This document shows positions 12,216-23,988 of a stretch of 64,000 bases of DNA, piece after piece (the stretch's first letter is position 1; the number at the start of each line of letters is the position of its first letter). Source of the stretch: Diorhabda sublineata (lineage: Eukaryota; Arthropoda; Insecta; Coleoptera; Chrysomelidae); NCBI RefSeq assembly GCF_026230105.1, contig NC_079477.1:17117001-17181000 (forward strand), given 5' to 3'. The translations under genes were made by a program, and so were the position numbers. The notes under the pieces are model-generated. The model was given only the letters and a program-made list of their open reading frames with translations. It had not been told where the DNA came from and made no database searches.

Positions 12216-12835
12216 TTACTATTATATATCGTATTAGAAAATTGAAGAATTCAGAATCTAAACGATATCATATTATATTAATGAAGATGGTTCAATAATT
12301 ATCCATTCCAAATTTTATACTGTTATGGTACACTCTGTTTATTTCGTGTTCGTTTAATAGACGTGTTTAATGGATGAATTTTCGGTTCACTTGGATACGT
12401 CCGCCTAGACTATTTAATTTACATAAAATTCGTATTATCGTACTTTGTAGCTGCTTTTCATTTTTTTCCTACATGAAAATTCCTATAATAATCATACTTA
12501 ACATGCCAGTACGTCGGCAAATTGAAATACTAATGTCGCAAAATTACCAAGAACATCCCCAAAAAAATTACCATCAGGGAAATTGTAGATGCAATATTCG
12601 ATATAATTTTGGTCAGATTATACATTTTACTTGTGGTACTGATGCCGAAAATATTATGGGGTAAAAGCAAGAGTAAAAAATTGTAATAGTGTCGAATCAA
12701 GAGGGGAGGATGATATATGAACGATTATGGAATTAAAGGAACTATTCTCTAATTTAGTAACAATTAAAGATAGTTCCCACTTTTTTGAGAATAATTCAGT
12801 ACATGATTGTAGAAAAACTTTAAATAAGTCTGTCT
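12216..12835. other. No gene supported
   Basis: An open frame at 12374-12664 has no recognisable domain. No other structure is seen between the Penelope element and the BEL element. Confidence 0.45.
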
Positions 12836-13040
12836 TGCTTGTATTCGTAGGACAGATTTATCAAAATAAGGACTGAAATAAGTTTATATTTTGTTTATTG
12901 ATATATATTTCTAATGATCGAACTAAGACAAGTTACATATTCTCAGCTTTACGACTACCCTAACCTAGTAAGGTTCACTCCTATATCTAGTGGTGGGAGA
13001 TGCAATCCCTACTTGTTATATATTACAAAAATTTTGTAGA
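12836..13040 (-). repeat. BEL/Pao 3' LTR
   Basis: Downstream long terminal repeat with respect to the minus-strand pol gene. It is about 30 bp longer than its partner at 15436-15610 because of indels. Limits are approximate to within a few bases. Confidence 0.65.
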
Positions 13041-13149
13041 TGCCGCCCCCTTGAAGTTTATATACTTCAATTGAACAATAGAATAAAGCAAATACAATAT
13101 CGATATAATTGCGATGTAGTTATTGAATTGGATTGAAATTGTTGAAAAT

Positions 13150-15350
13150 TGTAACGTAAATTTTTTGTGCTTTAATTATCACTGGTGGTAGGTATAACAC
13201 ACATCTTTTTGACAGCTCGTTTACAAACACCATTTATTGTTTGTATCGAACTTCATGTACTATACCGTCACCATCTGAATGAACAGCAACAACACATCCC
13301 AATTTGTAAAGGTGGTAGATTTCCTTCGATTAAGACGACCATCGTACCGACGGTTGCAGCGTTCTAATCGGTCCTCCGATTAGAAAGTGACCTGAGGTTG
13401 GAGGCTTTAGATCATTAGGGTCCTAGGATAAGTGAAAAATTGGTCTGGAATCAATAAAAACTTCAATGCATATTAGAAATGTATAAAGCTCTTCGTTAGA
13501 GAAGCGTCTCTTCTACCGTTCTTTCCCATAGTCCACAAAAATGGGGAGGGGAGTTTGGTGGAATGAAATGAAAATTTTTGTTTTATTTCAAAAATTATTT
13601 TGAGAGATTTGCGACCGAAAAACTCCCGTTCGGTACTTACACATACAATTCGCTTACTAATTCTAGATGTATTGTTTTGTATGATAAACAAATTAAAAGA
13701 CCAATATATGCCTTTACCTTGCGTGCATTCCGAACACGACCTTCTTTGATTAAGATTGGGTCGGCGTAATCAACCCCTGAAACATAAAAGGGATGCAATA
13801 GCTGAACTCTTTGCTTTGGCAAATCATTTATTTTTTGGATTAAGTATTTAGGATCTGCGTAGAAACATTTAACACAAGAATGTACAACTTTTCATATATC
13901 ATTCCTTGCAGCCAAAAGCCAAAACTGTTGGCGTACTGCTGGCCTTATTTCCTGAATGCATTTGTTTTTCATTAATATGTTTTATTATCAGTTTTGTAAT
14001 ATGATATTTTTCCTTCAAAAAATAGGAAAATTTTTGTAATCATAACTAATGGAAGCATAATTTAATCGCCCACCTTAAAGGACCTCAAATAATAAGCCCC
14101 AATACGTTTCAATTTGTAGAATGACGAAAATTCTGAAATTTGTATAATCCAATCCAGTCCATGCCACCATAGATTGTATTTTTTGTTGAATATATTTCGG
14201 CTGGATTATCCTCTGAACGAACGTGATATCATTCGTTCTCGGCACTTACAGTTTCTCTTTCTACACCTCTATTCTCAACATACTGTTGCCAGTCACTGAG
14301 TGATTCAGCCAACCACGCAAGTGCTATGGTGAAGTCACACCAATAATATTTTTTATTCATTGACTTTATATTTAAACTGACTTTGATCTTAGACATCAAT
14401 TTGCTTCAATGTAGTGCAGCACTAAGTTCCAAGTAATTGTTTTTACTCGCGCGACTCGACTTTTTGAGCGTAATGCTTGATAATATTTTTCCGGAAGTAC
14501 CTATTACCCTCAAATAAATAACTGCGCCTTATGACTTTGTACAACTGTCCGCAAAAACATGAATTTCGATTGAGTTATAAGGGTAGCAAGTAATTATTTT
14601 ATGAGAAACGCTATAAGTTTTTAAAGTATATAATTGTTCAACGTTTCACAACTGTCATTTTAGCTATACCAAAAGGTTCGAAAATTTTAGCTACGTTAGA
14701 TAGAATGGTGCATTCGGTAATATATTTATGATCTGAAATGTTTGGCAGAGTGACCTTATATCTAAGTTTTTCACTAGAGCAATTCTAAGCAATTTCTTGT
14801 GAAATTTGAGAATTATTGCTTGCCAATTTACATAAATTGAATCCACCCGATAATAAAATAGAGGAGATATGATTTATAATTTTGAGTATATCATCCAATA
14901 GTTGCTACTCGCAATTAAATCGTCCATATAAAAGTCTCGCTTAATGATTTTACTTGTTAGAGGATAGTTTGATTCTACATATAGATAACAATTGATAACA
15001 ATTTTTCGTTTTCCCAAAATTTCATCAACTGCGAATCTTAATTGGATTCTTAATAAGTTTTTGTTAAGTTTGATAATAAATTACTTTAGAAATAAATCAC
15101 CACCTAAGATCAAGCCTAGTTTAGTGTCTTGGAGGTAGGGTTGGTTTTGATTAAATTGAATTGGACACCCTACCAATAATTTCTAAAATATATAGGCTCC
15201 AATAAATAAATCCATATTTTTTGTCACGACAAATTATTCATCATCCAAATTTATATTGTATGGGAGCTTCATACAAGATTTATCAATGGTGATGGAAGGT
15301 GTTAGTGTTGTAAGTGCTGGTCTTTTGATTTTTTAGACGAGATGGTCGAC
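13150..15350 (-). pseudogene. BEL/Pao pol relic (protease region, RT, RNase H, integrase)
   Basis: Several frames on the minus strand line up in BEL/Pao order. Near 15300-15110 the frame reads LPSITIDKSCMKLPYN and MDLFIGAYIF, the linker after the protease. At 14940-14905 RDFYMDDLIA is the RT catalytic block. At about 14715-14655 TILSNVAKIFEPFGI marks the RT/RNase H connection. Near 14160, LWWHGLDWI is the conserved W-rich block before integrase. At 13830-13650 the integrase reads LLHPFYVSGVDYADPILIK and KVKAYIGLLICLSYKTIHLE. Near 13340-13190 the C-terminal EGNLPPL and INGVCKRAVKKMC end the polyprotein. Many stops and frameshifts interrupt it. Gag is not recognisable. Confidence 0.85.
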
Positions 15351-15435
15351 CAAATTGTTGTTAACATTGTTTTTACTGATATGTTTCACTTTCACTTGTA
15401 AATTGGTTCAATTCGGCTCGAAACGGACCAAGTGC

Positions 15436-15610
15436 TGCTTGTATTCCAAGGACCGATTTGTTAAAATGATAAGGACTGTATTTAGTTTATTGATATATCT
15501 GAGGATCGTCTTGAAAATTACCTTGACTTAGTAACTATACTACTTAGTGACTATATGTAAGGATGGAAGATGCAATATTCACTTGTTATATATTACAAGT
15601 ATTTTGTACA
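15436..15610 (-). repeat. BEL/Pao 5' LTR
   Basis: Upstream long terminal repeat for the minus-strand element, matching 12836-13040. No tRNA primer site could be assigned with confidence in the bases just inside it. Confidence 0.65.
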
Positions 15611-15732
15611 GTGTGAGTAAATTATACCGAAGTCTTTCTAAAGACAAAGGTTTTGTTAGAATCGTGTCACGATAAAAAAATTCGAGAGAAAATATAGAAG
15701 AAGAAAAAATATTTTCATATACCATAGTTTTA

Positions 15733-16884
15733 CGAGGATGTATTGATATCTAGTTAGCCTAGATCAGTTCCATCTATAAACAAAATATTGCGTTACTATA
15801 GCAACGAACAATAACTTATTAGAAGTGTCAGTGTAAAGTTTGACATCGGAAAAGTAAACAGTAAACCAGAGTTACGCAATAAATTAAAAGAAAGAAGATG
15901 TCCAAAAAAATTGTGAAAATCGAGAAATTGGAGTATCGAGCTATCATTAAGTACCTGTATTTAAAAGTGTTAAGAGGTAAGCAGATTTACGAAGATATGC
16001 CTAATACCCTTGATGATCAATATCCTTCGTATGCGACCGTGAAAAATTGAACTGCAAGCTTCAAAAGAGGTAAATTTTCCATTGAAGATGAAGACCGATC
16101 GGGAAGGCCAGTTTTTGTGTCAGTCCCCGAAAATATCGATGCAGTTCATGTCATGATTTTATCAGACCGTCGAAATGGGCTAAAACGGATATCTGAAGCA
16201 CTGAATATTTCATACGAACGCGTTCATCATATAGCTCACGTCAATTTGGACATGAGAAAAATTGATGCAAAATGGATCCCCAAATGTTTGAAGGTTGATC
16301 AAAAGCGTACAAGGGTAGAAGCATCGCGTTTGATCTGTGCTCGATTTGAAAACGATGTAGACTTCTTAAACCGAATTGTTAGTATGGATGAGACTTGGGT
16401 ACATTTCTACGATCCAGAAACATAGCAAAAATCGATGGAATGCTGACACTCTGGTTCTCCAAGGCCTAAGAAGTTTCGTGTCCAAAAATCTGCCGGAAAA
16501 GTTCTTGCTTAAGTTTCTTGGGATTGCCATGGAGTAATCATGATTGATTTTTTGGATAAGGGTAGAACAATAACTGGAGATTACTGTTCGACATTACTGA
16601 CCACTGTACGGGAAAAAATTAAAGAGAAAGAAAAGACGCGGAAAGCTATTTAAAGGTGTTTTGTTTTTGCAGGATAACGCCCCTGCACGCAAATCGCATG
16701 TTGCCAAGCAATAAATTCGTGATTTAGGGTTTGAATTACTAGAATACCCCCCTTATTTACCAGATATAGCTATGTCCGACTATCACCGAAAATTAAGAGG
16801 AGAATATATTGAGTAATAAAATCTTTTGTCATAGAAATTTTGTTTGGTTCTATAGTAGGCTAAGAATTTTTCAATATATCCTCG
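15733..16884 (+). mobile_element. mariner-A copy 1 (1152 bp)
   Basis: A complete-length mariner with TA on both sides (15731-15732 and 16885-16886). The left end reads CGAGGATGTATTGATATCTA and the right end, reverse-complemented, reads CGAGGATATATTGAAAAATT; similarity continues into TAGCCTA, giving inverted repeats of about 30 bp. A second copy of the same family, in reverse orientation, is at 29505-30679. The right end is the insertion point of the Copia element. Confidence 0.9.
15898..16800 (+). pseudogene. mariner-A1 transposase, inactivated
   Basis: The frame opens at an ATG at 15898 and reads MSKKIVKIEKLEYRAIIKYL. It is stopped at about 16048, where a tryptophan codon of the helix-turn-helix region (YATVKNW) has become TGA. 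It continues in frame through RSGRPVFVSVPENIDAVH, the second HTH around RISEALNISYERVHHI, and VSMDETWVHFYDPET with the first catalytic Asp, to a stop at 16423-16425. Beyond that the reading shifts through KKFRVQKSAGKVLA, the IDFLDKGRTITGDYCSTLL block, a remnant of the second Asp region (QDNAPARKSHVAKQ) and EYPPYLPDIAMSDYH with the last Asp. The D,D34D mariner layout is therefore visible but broken. Confidence 0.85.
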
Positions 16885-16888
16885 TAAT

Positions 16889-17070
16889 TGTTAGAATATA
16901 TGGAACGCAACCAATTTTTATTTAACTCTCTAATGTTGTTAATGTAAGGTGACGTCTGTCAATTGATCTTATCAATCTTGCTCTTTTATGTGTAAGACTG
17001 AAATTACAATAAATTGTTTGTACTGAAAATCATATCAGTTATTATTTTCAAACCACGTAATTTTCCTTTA
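16889..17070 (+). repeat. Copia 5' LTR
   Basis: Begins TGTTAGAATATATGGAACG and ends CCTTTA. By eye it differs from the 3' LTR at roughly ten positions, including small compensating indels, which implies an insertion that is not recent. Confidence 0.93.
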
Positions 17071-17090
17071 TGGTAGCAGAGCGTGGTTCC
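17071..17090 (+). other. Copia primer-binding site (initiator tRNA-Met type)
   Basis: TGGTAGCAGAGC immediately follows the LTR. It is complementary to the 3' end of eukaryotic initiator tRNA-Met (GCTCTGCTACCA). Confidence 0.75.
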
Positions 17091-17170
17091 GTGAAAATAA
17101 CAGAAGACTGAAGGAAGTGATTATACAACTGTTAATATTAAGTTTAGTAATTTGGAGGTTATAATTTTAA

Positions 17171-19227
17171 TTGGAAAAACTAGTCGAAAGAGAAAATTTT
17201 TCCACTTGTAAATTCAGTATGAGAACATATTTACAGCATGAGGATTTGTGGTGCTGTATCGAACCGTCTGATAACAAACCAATTGAAGCAAGTAAGGATG
17301 TAAAGGCCAAAACCAAGTTGATTTTACTTCTGGACCCTCAAAATTATGTTCATGTTCAAGATTGTTAAAGTGCAAAAGAGGTATGGGAATGTTTTCAACA
17401 AGCTTTAGATGATAAAGGGCTCACGCGAAAAGGGTTGGCTTACTAAAAGACTTGATAAATACTATATTGGAATCTAGTAATAGTGTTGAAGAATATGTGA
17501 GCAAGATCATGAATACTGCTCACAAGCTGCGTAACATTGATTTTGACGTAAACGATGAATGGCTTGGTACTTTGATGCTGGCAGGCTTACCAGATGAATA
17601 CAAGCCCATGATTATGGGGCTTGAGAGCTCAGGCATTAAAATAAGTGCTGATTCGGTTAAGTCTAAGCTAATACAAGAAATTAGTACATCAAAGTCAACA
17701 GTCTTTTACACAAATTATAAGAAATCCAGAAGTAATATTCAGCAAGTTAAAAACAGGGGACCAAGATGCTATAATTGCAATAAATATGGTTATTTTGCTA
17801 AACTATGTAACCAACCAAAGAAGTTAGAGAATAAAGGAGAAGGCTCAAGTTTTGTAGCTGCTTTCCCAGTAACTGTTAAACAAAATGTGAGTGATAAATG
17901 GCTAATAGACTCAGGAGCATCTTTGCACATGACTTGCAGAGATGACTGGTTGTATAATGTCACTGAGCCAACTGTGAAAAGTGTTACTATGGAAAACAGA
18001 GAGCCATTAACTGTAAAAGGAGTTGGATGTGTGGACATTCAAATAAATCAGAAAGATAAAATACAAGTTAAAAATGTACTGTTTGTTCCTGGTTTAGCTG
18101 CCAATCTCCTTTCAGTCAGCACAATCGTGAAGAATGGGCATAATGTTATAGGCAAGGGATGTGACATTCAGAATGATAAAGGAGAGGTTATCTGTAATGC
18201 AGTATTAAAAAATAACCTATACGTTATGAACATAAGTGGAGAAGAGGTTCATCTGACTTCAAGTGCTGTGAATTCTAATGACACTTATCTGTGGCATCTG
18301 CGAATGGGACACTTGAATTTTTCAGATATTAGGAAACTGCCAAATTGTGTTGAAGGTGTGTCTTTGACTTCAGACAAAGGTAATGTAATCACATGTATTC
18401 ATTGTTGCGAGGGAAAACATGCTCGGTTTCCATTTAAAAATGGAGGTTCAAGAGCATTAAGACCATTTGAACTAATGCATTCTGATTTATGTGGCCCTAT
18501 GGAAAATATTTCATATAGAGGTAAGAAATATTTTATAACTGTCATTGATGACTACACACGAATGGTACATGTGTACTTTCTTAAAGATAAAATGAGTGTA
18601 ATTGATACGTTCAAAGATTTCAAGTCAAAAGTAGAGAATGAATTGAATTGTAAAATTAAAAAGTTACGCACAGATAATGGTAAAGAGTACTGTAATAACA
18701 ATTTTGAGAAATTTTTAACTAATTATGGTATAATTCATCAGACATCTACTCCGTACACTCCAGAGCACAATGGCTTAGCAGAACGAATGAACAGAACACT
18801 ATTGGAGCGAGCAAGGTGTAAGTTGTTTTATGCCAACCTGGAGAAGAAACTATGGGCTGAAGCTTTGGTAACTGCTGCGTATATTGTAAATAGATCTCCT
18901 ACAAAGGCTTTGGAAGGTAAAACACCGTATAAACTGTGGAAAGGTAAAAAACCCAATTTATCTCATTTAAAGATTTTTGGCTCTGTTGCTATGGTACATG
19001 TACCAAAAGAAAAACGTCAAAAATGGGATAAAAAATCTGAGAAAATGTTGATGGTAGGTTATTGTGAAAATTCCAAAGGATATCGATTAATAGATCCTTT
19101 AACACATAAAGTAGTAAAAAGTAGAGACATAAATTTTATTGAGAAGTGTACTGAAGATAATAATATACTTATACCTTCCGATGTTGAAGTTGCAGACATG
19201 CAGGGCCGGTCAGCCAGTAATAGCTGA
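17171..19227 (+). pseudogene. Copia gag-protease-integrase, disrupted
   Basis: Gag starts around 17171 (frame reads FSTCKFSMRTYLQHEDLW) and meets a stop at about 17366. A frameshift follows near 17430. From about 17452 the frame is open for 591 codons. In it are the gag core, a zinc knuckle with Tyr in place of the His (CYNCNKYGYFAKLC, about residues 110-123), the protease motif WLIDSGASLHMT (about residue 150), the GAG-pre-integrase H-C-C zinc region (HLRMGHLNF ... CIHC), and an integrase core with D in LMHSDLCGP, D in LRTDNGKEY and E in HNGLAERMNRT. The frame ends at a TGA at 19225, from which the reading must shift to reach RT. Confidence 0.9.
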
Positions 19228-20930
19228 TATTCAAATACACACTCAGGAGTCATCAAGTAAGAAATTGAATGAACCCATAAGTAGAAGCGAAGACTAAAGT
19301 GAGTATGAAACAGATTCTGGGGATTTAGATGAGACTTACTATCCACCTAGATATGTAAGACAGGACTATGATAGTAATGTAACTGTTAGATCACTCCGTA
19401 CACGTGACAAACAGCACAGTGATAATCATGAAAATCATATGTGTTTCTTTACTGAACTGACCGACCCACAGACAGTTGAGGAAGCTTTGACTTCACCACT
19501 GGCTAACAAATGGAAAAAAGCTATGGATGAGGAATATACTTCTCTGATGAAAAACAATACGTGTAGTTTAACAGATCTTTGTCCAGGAAAAAAGGATTTA
19601 CCTTGCAAATGGATATTTAAAACAAAAACAGACCAGAGTGGAAACGTTGTACGTTACAAAGCAAGACTTGTTATAAAAGGCTATGAACAGAAAAAGGGCA
19701 TTGACTACGAAGAAACATACTCACCAGTTGTCAGGTACATAACAATTCGTTTTTATTTGCCTTAGCAGCTAAATATCAGCTTCAGATTGATCAGATGGAT
19801 GCAGTGTCAGCCTTTCTTCAAGGAGATATTGATAAAGAAATATTTATGCAACAGCCTGAACATTATAAACAAGGTTCTCAGGTTTGTAAATTAAATAAAT
19901 CCATATATGGTTTAAAACAGACCAGCAGATTATGGAATACTAAATTAAATAAAGCTTTGCAAGAATTAGGAATGCAACAGTCAAAAACAGATCCTTGTGT
20001 GCACTGAGAAAAATATATTTATAGCTGTCTGGGTTGATGATTTAATACTTTTTACTGCTGAAGATTCAGTTAAAATCTTTTTAAAGGAAAAATTGAAGTA
20101 GCTTTTTGATATGAAAGATATTGGTCAATGGTTTACACATTAAGAGGGAAAAAGAAAAAGTAATGATTGATCAAGAAAAGTATATAACTGAAATTTTGAC
20201 TCGTTTCAGAATGTCAGACTGTAAACCTGTGAAAACACCATTTGAAATTGGTATGAAATTCTTGAATAAAGATGAAGATGAGTTTAGTTGTCCCTATCAG
20301 CAAGCAATTGGGTCATTGTTATATGTAGCACAAGGAACTCGTCCAGATATATACTTTTCAGTCAATACATTAAGTAGATTTAATAAAAAACCAAATAGAG
20401 AGCACTGGACTGCAGTGAAGAGAGTATTTAGATTACTACAAGGAACTAAAAATTTATAGTTAGTTTATACTAAAGATGGTAATGAAGAAATCACAGGTTA
20501 TTTTGATTTAGATTGGGCCAGTGATGTGCGCGACCGAAAGTCGTGCACTGGTTATTTATTTATGTTACAAGGTGGTGCAATATCTTGGCGGTCACAAAAA
20601 CAACAGACAGTCGCTCTGTCAACTGCAGAGTCGGAGTACATGGCGATGTCTTCTGCAGCGCAAGAGGTATTATAGCTGCAGCAGTTACATGAGGAGCTTC
20701 GTGTACAGCTGAACAACCCACTTATCATCTACAGTGACAACCAGAGTGCAATTAAATTGACTACTAATGATTGTTATCTACCTCGATCAAAACATATTGA
20801 TATACGCTATCATTTTCTGAAGAGTCATGTAAATAATCTAAAAATAAATTTTTGTCTATAAAAGGTGAGGAAATGATAGCAGATAGCTTAACAAAAGGTA
20901 CGACTAGTGATAAACATTTGTATTGTACCT
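19228..20930 (+). pseudogene. Copia reverse transcriptase and RNase H, disrupted
   Basis: RT sequence begins in the 19439-19765 frame (KWKKAMDEEYTSLMKNNT, KWIFKTKTD, YKARLVIKGY). It shifts after SPVVRY to LFALAAKYQLQIDQMDAVSA and IYGLKQTSRLWN (19795-20007). It shifts again to the catalytic VWVDDLILF near 20020-20050, where WVDD replaces the usual YVDD. The 20121-20459 frame gives the thumb region through GSLLYVAQGTRPDI. RNase H follows with CTGYLFMLQGGAISW, STAESEYMAM and SDNQSAIKL. At least four frame breaks or stops are present. Confidence 0.88.
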
Positions 20931-20950
20931 TAAAAATGGGGTTGTGTTCC

Positions 20951-20959
20951 AAGGGAGGG
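20951..20959 (+). other. Copia polypurine tract
   Basis: AAGGGAGGG lies immediately before the TG of the 3' LTR. Confidence 0.8.
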
Positions 20960-21141
20960 TGTTAGAATATATGGAACGCAACCAATTTTTATTTAACTGT
21001 CAAATGTTATTAAGTAAGTTGACGATTGTCAATTGATCTTATCAATCTTGCTCTTTTATGTGTAAGACTGAAATTACAATAAATTGTTAGTACTGAAAAT
21101 CATATCAGTTATTATTTTCAAAATCACGTAATTTTCCTTTA
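20960..21141 (+). repeat. Copia 3' LTR
   Basis: 182 bp, matching 16889-17070, followed by the GTAAT target duplication. Confidence 0.93.
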
Positions 21142-21146
21142 GTAAT

Positions 21147-22401
21147 ATTTGTAGCTTCGTATATTCCAAATAAATTTTATGGATGTAGATTATGAGAAAG
21201 CCCCTTAAAGAAAATCATTTAACAGTTAAATTAAATTGGATGTTTTTTAGTGAGATTTTTCCATGTCCTTTAAATTAAAAGGAAGACGAGATAAAAATCT
21301 ACAGTTATTGAAGAAAAATCTAAACGAAATTTCTGTATTTCAACAATTCAACAAGAAGTAAATTCATAAGTTTTATAAATTTTTTTCCGGTGCTTCATTG
21401 AAAACTATAATCATTTTATTATATTCATTTCTCATATTTATATCCTCTTTTTTCATTTTCATCATTATTGTGTAATTGAAAAAAATCCTAGAATCATTCA
21501 GGTTCCAGTTCTGTAAAATTCTCCGACCATTATCGATATTGACTTGATTTACCTAAACTCCGAACTCATATTTCACTAAAACATGGTGATTGAAATTAAG
21601 TTTCGACTTTTTTTTCTAATTTCTGTGGATATCAAAACTTTCCTGAATTACGTGCGCCTGTAACGGTTTGAGTGCTGCAATTTATGTTATACTTTGATTA
21701 TAAACCACAGAAACATTCCATTTAATATTGATTCTTATTTATGAGTTTTTTGAGAAACTTTTCATGTTTCCGTTTTCATTACAGGTCTCTTTTGATTGAA
21801 CATTAGTTTTTAAAACTGGTAAAAATATTAACATTTTGAAATATTTGAGTCTATATTTTGATACAGACAGGATCGGCAAACAAAAACAATGTGGCAAAGT
21901 GGAAAGTGGGAAACATGTTTAGTCAATTCGTTATACCGTTGGAACTATTCTGCGAACTACCAAAGGAATTTTGAGTCTCGATTGTAAAAAACTTATCAGA
22001 TTTTTGGAATTAGTAAGACTAGGTAGACCTTTTTGCACTACCAATCGGACGGAATGGTAAAAGATTTAAAAGACATATCTTTGAAAATTTGTCAGTGAAT
22101 AAGAAGACGATTGGAATGATACTGATGGTTTAGCGGTCGGCTGTGTATGTGACCATGGGAAGAATTCCACCTGAGATCGTATTTAGAAGATAGCCTCGTT
22201 TTTCAAGTATCCTTTGGTTTGATACTCCATCCGAGCTGGAAATTTGATTTAGAATATCAAGCTGAACATCTGCGGCTAAGATTGTGGCTTATTCATGCTC
22301 ATGGTAAGTGATAGGAGGCATTTTTATGGAAGCAAAGCGACTACTCACTACTGAAAATAAATATTTTTTGGAATATTTCGGATTCAAAGTACTAATATAA
22401 T
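21147..22401. other. AT-rich DNA, no gene recognised
   Basis: Flank between the Copia element and the capsid-like relic. No open frame with a recognisable motif. It might hold decayed parts of the capsid-bearing element, but nothing supports a specific call. Confidence 0.45.
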
Positions 22402-23800
22402 GGAAATCATACATGTTACTGATGAACCCTTTAATGACACCTCTATTGAGCAATTTCAGTTTCACTCATATCATCCCATCATATCTGGTAAACTGAACTA
22501 CAATGATGAGATTCGAATGCCCGTACATAATGTGGACGCATATTCATTAGCCACAAAGTTATTTATACATTGAAGGTAAACTATAAACTTCTACCGATAC
22601 TATACCACCAATATTAAAGTTTATAAACAACGCTTTCACATCTTTATTTCGTGAGCTTAGATATAAACTGAAAAATGTTGTAACAGATTCTGTACGTGAT
22701 GTAGGTCTTAATTAGACATTAAAAAATTACCTGGCTTTGAATAAATAAGGAAAGTACTCTCATGCTAAACGCAGGATGGTTCCCAAAAATGTAGAGTGGA
22801 AAGATGGATAACGCAAATATCAATGTTTGTATAACAAGTTAAAGTTCGCTGACCCACGTATAGGGTTTTGAACTTCGAGCCGTCATAACAAACACAAGTT
22901 GCTGATCCGCAATTCAACAAATATTTTAATAAACTGATGAAATTGCAGAATCACATATCTTTAATTTATAGTTGTATTTATTTTTTGTATAGCATTATGA
23001 TTTTTATCTGGTTTTTTCGAAGATTTTGAAAAAATATTATAAATATGAAACAGGGTCTGATATTAATTCGTGCAATTGATGATAGTGATGCAATAATAAG
23101 TTCCGATGAAACTGAAAAGCCAAAAGTCGAAATAAGAAAATTATATTGAAATGTACTATGTCACTCCAAATATAAGCCAACAACTATCACTGAATAAGAT
23201 AATACAAAGCAATGAAGATTTGCCAATCAAATATCGCTCCTGGTAAATTGTGGAGTTTTCTTCACTAAATAATTCTACAAGACATACTTTGGTTATTAAA
23301 ACGAGTACAAAAATTGAAACTTCAAGGCATGTTATCGTCGCATTTCAAAACATACTGACAAACTTGCGTATGTTTCTCGATTTAGAAGGATATCCATATC
23401 ACAATCTAAATTTAGATTTTGATACAAATAGGTTTGCTTCCTTGTATAAGATGTTTGCCAATTTTCACGAGTCCTATTACCATCTTCAAATCAACCAACC
23501 TATTTTTACTCCATAAGAATAAGGGATAATGCTACTTTGGTACACATTGATTGTTCAAATCAAAAAGAAGTTAACCAATCTGGTAGCAAAGTTTCAAGAA
23601 TAGAATTTAAGACTGATGAAACAGTAGCGAGTGACGTTACAGCTTACTGTCTTATATTACAAAAAAAAAGAATACTCCTATGACCCTCTCTCGAATACTG
23701 TAGGACAGTATTAATGCACATGTTCAAACTGTATAAACAATTACAACCAACTAAATGATCATTTGGCGTAACTCAAACAAGATCGCAACTTATAGAAATA
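22402..23800 (+). pseudogene. Double-jelly-roll capsid-like protein relic (virus-derived element)
   Basis: A decayed plus-strand gene about 1.4 kb long whose pieces match, in order, the proteins annotated in insects as double jelly roll-like domain-containing. That fold is the major capsid fold of Polinton/Maverick, adintovirus and related DNA viruses. The N-terminal piece opens at an ATG at 22402 and runs in frame to about 22570. The middle (about 22590-23100) is scattered over frames with stops. The best preserved part is the open frame at 23250-23516, with the YPYHNLNLDF and LYKMFANFHESYY blocks. A C-terminal piece follows at about 23550-23700. At least six frame breaks or stops make it non-functional. 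No integrase, polymerase B, packaging ATPase or protease gene is seen beside it. Confidence 0.7.
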
Positions 23801-23892
23801 ATAATCAAGAATATACTAATATGCGACTAGTTGTAGATGTGTCGGGAAGAGTTTTCCGGGACAGAGAAATCACAAATTCTCAATATTAATGT

Positions 23893-23988
23893 CCCGAGTG
23901 CATGTCAAATTGTCGATAATTTAATTTTCTCGAGTGCGCATTCGCGCACTCGAGGAAATTATGAGACAATTTGACATGCACGAGAGGG
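23893..23988. repeat. Long hairpin: about 46-bp inverted repeat with 4-base loop
   Basis: The left arm is 23893-23939 and the right arm 23944-23988, with loop ATTC. The inner part is a perfect CGAGTGCGC / GCGCACTCG pairing. The outer part pairs GCATGTCAAATTGTC with GACAATTTGACATGC across a small bulge. It lies between the capsid-like relic and the tyrosine recombinase gene, 173 bp upstream of the latter's ATG. Confidence 0.9.

Larger units (their letters stand above)
12836..15610 (-). mobile_element. BEL/Pao LTR retrotransposon, decayed
   Basis: Two direct copies of a diverged repeat flank a minus-strand pol gene: about 12836-13040 and about 15436-15610. Both begin (plus strand) with TGCTTGTATTC, then GAC-GATTT...AAGGACTG, and end with ACTTGTTATATATTACAA. 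On the coding strand the LTR would start with TGT and end with CA. The repeats differ by many substitutions and several indels, so the insertion is old. No clear 5-bp target duplication remains. The element ends about 120 bp before mariner-A1. Confidence 0.8.
16889..21141 (+). mobile_element. Copia-type LTR retrotransposon (4253 bp)
   Basis: Two 182-bp LTRs (16889-17070 and 20960-21141) flank a gag-pol region in the order protease, integrase, reverse transcriptase, RNase H, which defines Ty1/copia. A 5-bp target duplication GTAAT stands at 16884-16888 and 21142-21146. The primer site follows the 5' LTR directly and a purine run precedes the 3' LTR. The coding region carries several stops and frameshifts, so it cannot be autonomous. 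The duplicated bases overlap the last base and the TA of the mariner upstream, so the Copia inserted after the mariner. Confidence 0.95.
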
